A stretch of 6,124 nucleotides of DNA from Mollicutes bacterium (GTDB lineage: Bacteria; Bacillota_I; Bacilli_A; Izemoplasmatales; Izemoplasmataceae). Under the pieces are notes generated by a model. The model was given only the letters and a program-made list of their open reading frames with translations, made no database searches and was not told where the DNA came from. Shown here in pieces: positions 5,536 to 6,124 of the stretch (positions are counted from its first letter, which is position 1; the number at the start of each line of letters is the position of its first letter). A program made the position numbers and the translations under genes. The stretch covers positions 1 to 6,124 of the forward strand of contig PUMO01000158.1 in assembly GCA_003551405.1 (NCBI GenBank). Direction: 5' to 3'.

Positions 5536-6018
5536 ATGTTTATACCCGTTGAGCGCAGCAGCGATAAAACACAAAATTACAAACAGCTTTTAGAAAACAT
5601 CCGTTACTACATGGACAAAAAAGATGCGTGGTATAGCGTCCTTGCCAATGCGGCAAGTGTGATTGATTATTTTCTTGATGATGTCAACTGGGTCGGATTC
5701 TATGTTATGGACGGCGAAAGATTATACTTGGGGCCTTTCCAGGGAAAAGCCGCCTGCACACAGATTATGCTTGGCAGTGGGGTTGTCGGGCACGCTGCTA
5801 AGACTGAAGCCACTGTACGCGTTGATGATGTTGAGACATTTGAAGGGCATATTGCCTGTGATGGCAATTCCGCAAGTGAAATTGTTGTGCCCATGTTCAA
5901 AGACGGTACACTCTATGGCACGCTCGATATTGACGCACCCATCAAAGCGCGTTTTGATGCAACCGATCAACATTATCTTGAGGAAGTCGTCAAAGTTATC
6001 ATTGACAATATCACGTGA
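5536..6018 (+). CDS. msrC: Free methionine-(R)-sulfoxide reductase, GAF domain (fRMsr/MsrC, YtsP-like)
   Basis: fRMsr reduces free L-methionine-(R)-sulfoxide in the cytoplasm using cysteines of a GAF domain recycled by thioredoxin. The 160-residue protein is essentially one GAF domain, the usual family length. Family blocks visible: DDVNWVGFYVMDGERLYLGPFQGKAAC (ending at Cys74), GSGVVGHAA (81-88), VDDVETFEGHIACDGNSASEIVVPM (with Cys108) and GTLDIDAP. By comparison with E. coli fRMsr, Cys74 and Cys108 correspond to the outer recycling Cys84 and catalytic Cys118. The middle cysteine, normally in G-x-G-V-C-G, is Val84 here. ATG 5536 was chosen because it follows AGAGGTGA and begins the family-like sequence; an in-frame ATG at 5488 lies in the promoter region. 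The stop is TGA. It is divergent from thiI, and a strong promoter overlaps its last codons. Confidence 0.93.
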   Translation: MFIPVERSSDKTQNYKQLLENIRYYMDKKDAWYSVLANAASVIDYFLDDVNWVGFYVMDGERLYLGPFQGKAACTQIMLGSGVVGHAAKTEATVRVDDVETFEGHIACDGNSASEIVVPMFKDGTLYGTLDIDAPIKARFDATDQHYLEEVVKVIIDNIT

Positions 6019-6030
6019 TTTTTATATAAT
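6002..6030 (+). promoter_or_regulatory. Consensus-perfect sigma70/sigmaA promoter
   Basis: TTGACA (6002-6007), a spacer of exactly 17 nt, and TATAAT (6025-6030): both hexamers match consensus 6/6. The -35 lies inside the last codons of the methionine sulfoxide reductase gene (the Ile-Asp-Asn region) and the -10 in the A/T-rich stretch after its TGA. The expected start is G6037 or A6039. No terminator separates it from the upstream gene, so read-through may add to it. Such a promoter usually drives a highly expressed transcript, such as a ribosomal protein mRNA or stable RNA. Confidence 0.8.
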
Positions 6031-6036
6031 TGTATC

Positions 6037-6124
6037 GCATGCGTAATAAAGGCAGCTACATGTGCAACTTAAGACCGCTGAACAATCCTTGAAACAGGGA
6101 ACGTAGTAATCTCTGCTGGCGAGA
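6037..6124 (+). ncRNA. Candidate structured leader RNA, 5' part (cut by window edge)
   Basis: About 88 nt follow the perfect promoter without a start codon carrying a credible ribosome binding site. Local hairpins visible: TCCTTG (6086-6091) with CAGGGA (6095-6100), 6 bp including one G-U, loop AAA; and TCTC (6110-6113) with GAGA (6121-6124), loop TGCTGGC, touching the edge and possibly longer. CAGC at 6053-6056 can pair with GCTG at 6077-6080 or 6115-6118. The family is not recognised with certainty. One idea is the autoregulatory leader of rpsD (S4), because in B. subtilis, as I recall it, the YtsP gene lies just upstream of rpsD. Another is a T-box stem I, given AGTA at 6105-6108 and GAGA at the edge. 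Only the 5' end is present, so this is a weak call. Confidence 0.4.

Noticed and set aside
4205..6018. UGA=Trp (Mycoplasma-type) genetic code
   Set aside because: TGA ends thiI and the methionine sulfoxide reductase at the family-typical lengths, and tryptophans are encoded by TGG.
6019..6050. Intrinsic terminator after the methionine sulfoxide reductase gene
   Set aside because: The T-rich stretch is the spacer and -10 of the consensus promoter. No GC-rich stem precedes it.
6051..6124. Start of a known riboswitch or stable RNA (TPP, FMN, cobalamin, SAM-I, RNase P, tmRNA, 23S)
   Set aside because: None of the hallmark sequences of these families was found in the visible part. Only an S4 leader or T-box remains plausible, and neither is confirmed.
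1..6124. CRISPR array, insertion sequence, prophage or defence system
   Set aside because: No repeat-spacer pattern, terminal inverted repeats, transposase, integrase or defence-type domains were seen. All genes are core housekeeping functions.

Overview
The window suggests a bacterium from the Bacillota or a walled/Mollicute-related lineage near them (Erysipelotrichia, Acholeplasma- or Izemoplasma-like). The grounds are the gene order rimP-nusA-ylxR-ylxQ-infB, an IF2 with a very short N-terminus, a ThiI without a rhodanese domain, strong AGGAGG-type ribosome binding sites and moderate GC. TGA ends thiI and the GAF-domain gene and Trp is TGG, so the code is standard and not the Mycoplasma UGA=Trp code. 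The exact taxon cannot be fixed from sequence reading alone.

Layout. Minus strand, in transcription order from right to left: thiI (5449-4205), a SpoU/TrmH-type rRNA 2'-O-methyltransferase (4227-3508, overlapping thiI), a short intergenic region with a promoter and an intrinsic terminator hairpin, then the transcription/translation operon rimP (3405-2971), nusA (2959-1862), ylxR (1875-1612), ylxQ (1619-1326) and infB (from 1310, running off the left edge at codon 436). Plus strand: a free methionine-(R)-sulfoxide reductase (GAF domain, 5536-6018), divergent from thiI. It is followed by a consensus-perfect sigma70/sigmaA promoter (TTGACA-N17-TATAAT, 6002-6030) and the first ~88 nt of a transcript with local hairpins and no evident start codon with a ribosome binding site, cut by the right edge.

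How the genes work together. Nearly everything on the minus strand serves RNA: ThiI thiolates tRNA U8, the SPOUT enzyme methylates rRNA, RimP matures the 30S subunit, NusA controls pausing and termination, YlxR and YlxQ are small RNA-binding proteins, and IF2 brings initiator tRNA to the ribosome. Overlapping or nearly abutting genes indicate co-transcription and translational coupling.

The most interesting part is the 5' leader of the rimP-nusA operon (about 3409-3478). An extended -10 promoter lies upstream of a rho-independent terminator hairpin that ends seven nt before the rimP Shine-Dalgarno. A 10-codon upstream ORF with its own good Shine-Dalgarno starts inside the hairpin loop and runs across the U-tract and the rimP ribosome binding site. 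This looks like an attenuator, plausibly a NusA feedback switch. Other points worth checking are the non-canonical KH1 loop of NusA, the missing middle cysteine of the methionine sulfoxide reductase, and the candidate leader RNA at the right edge.
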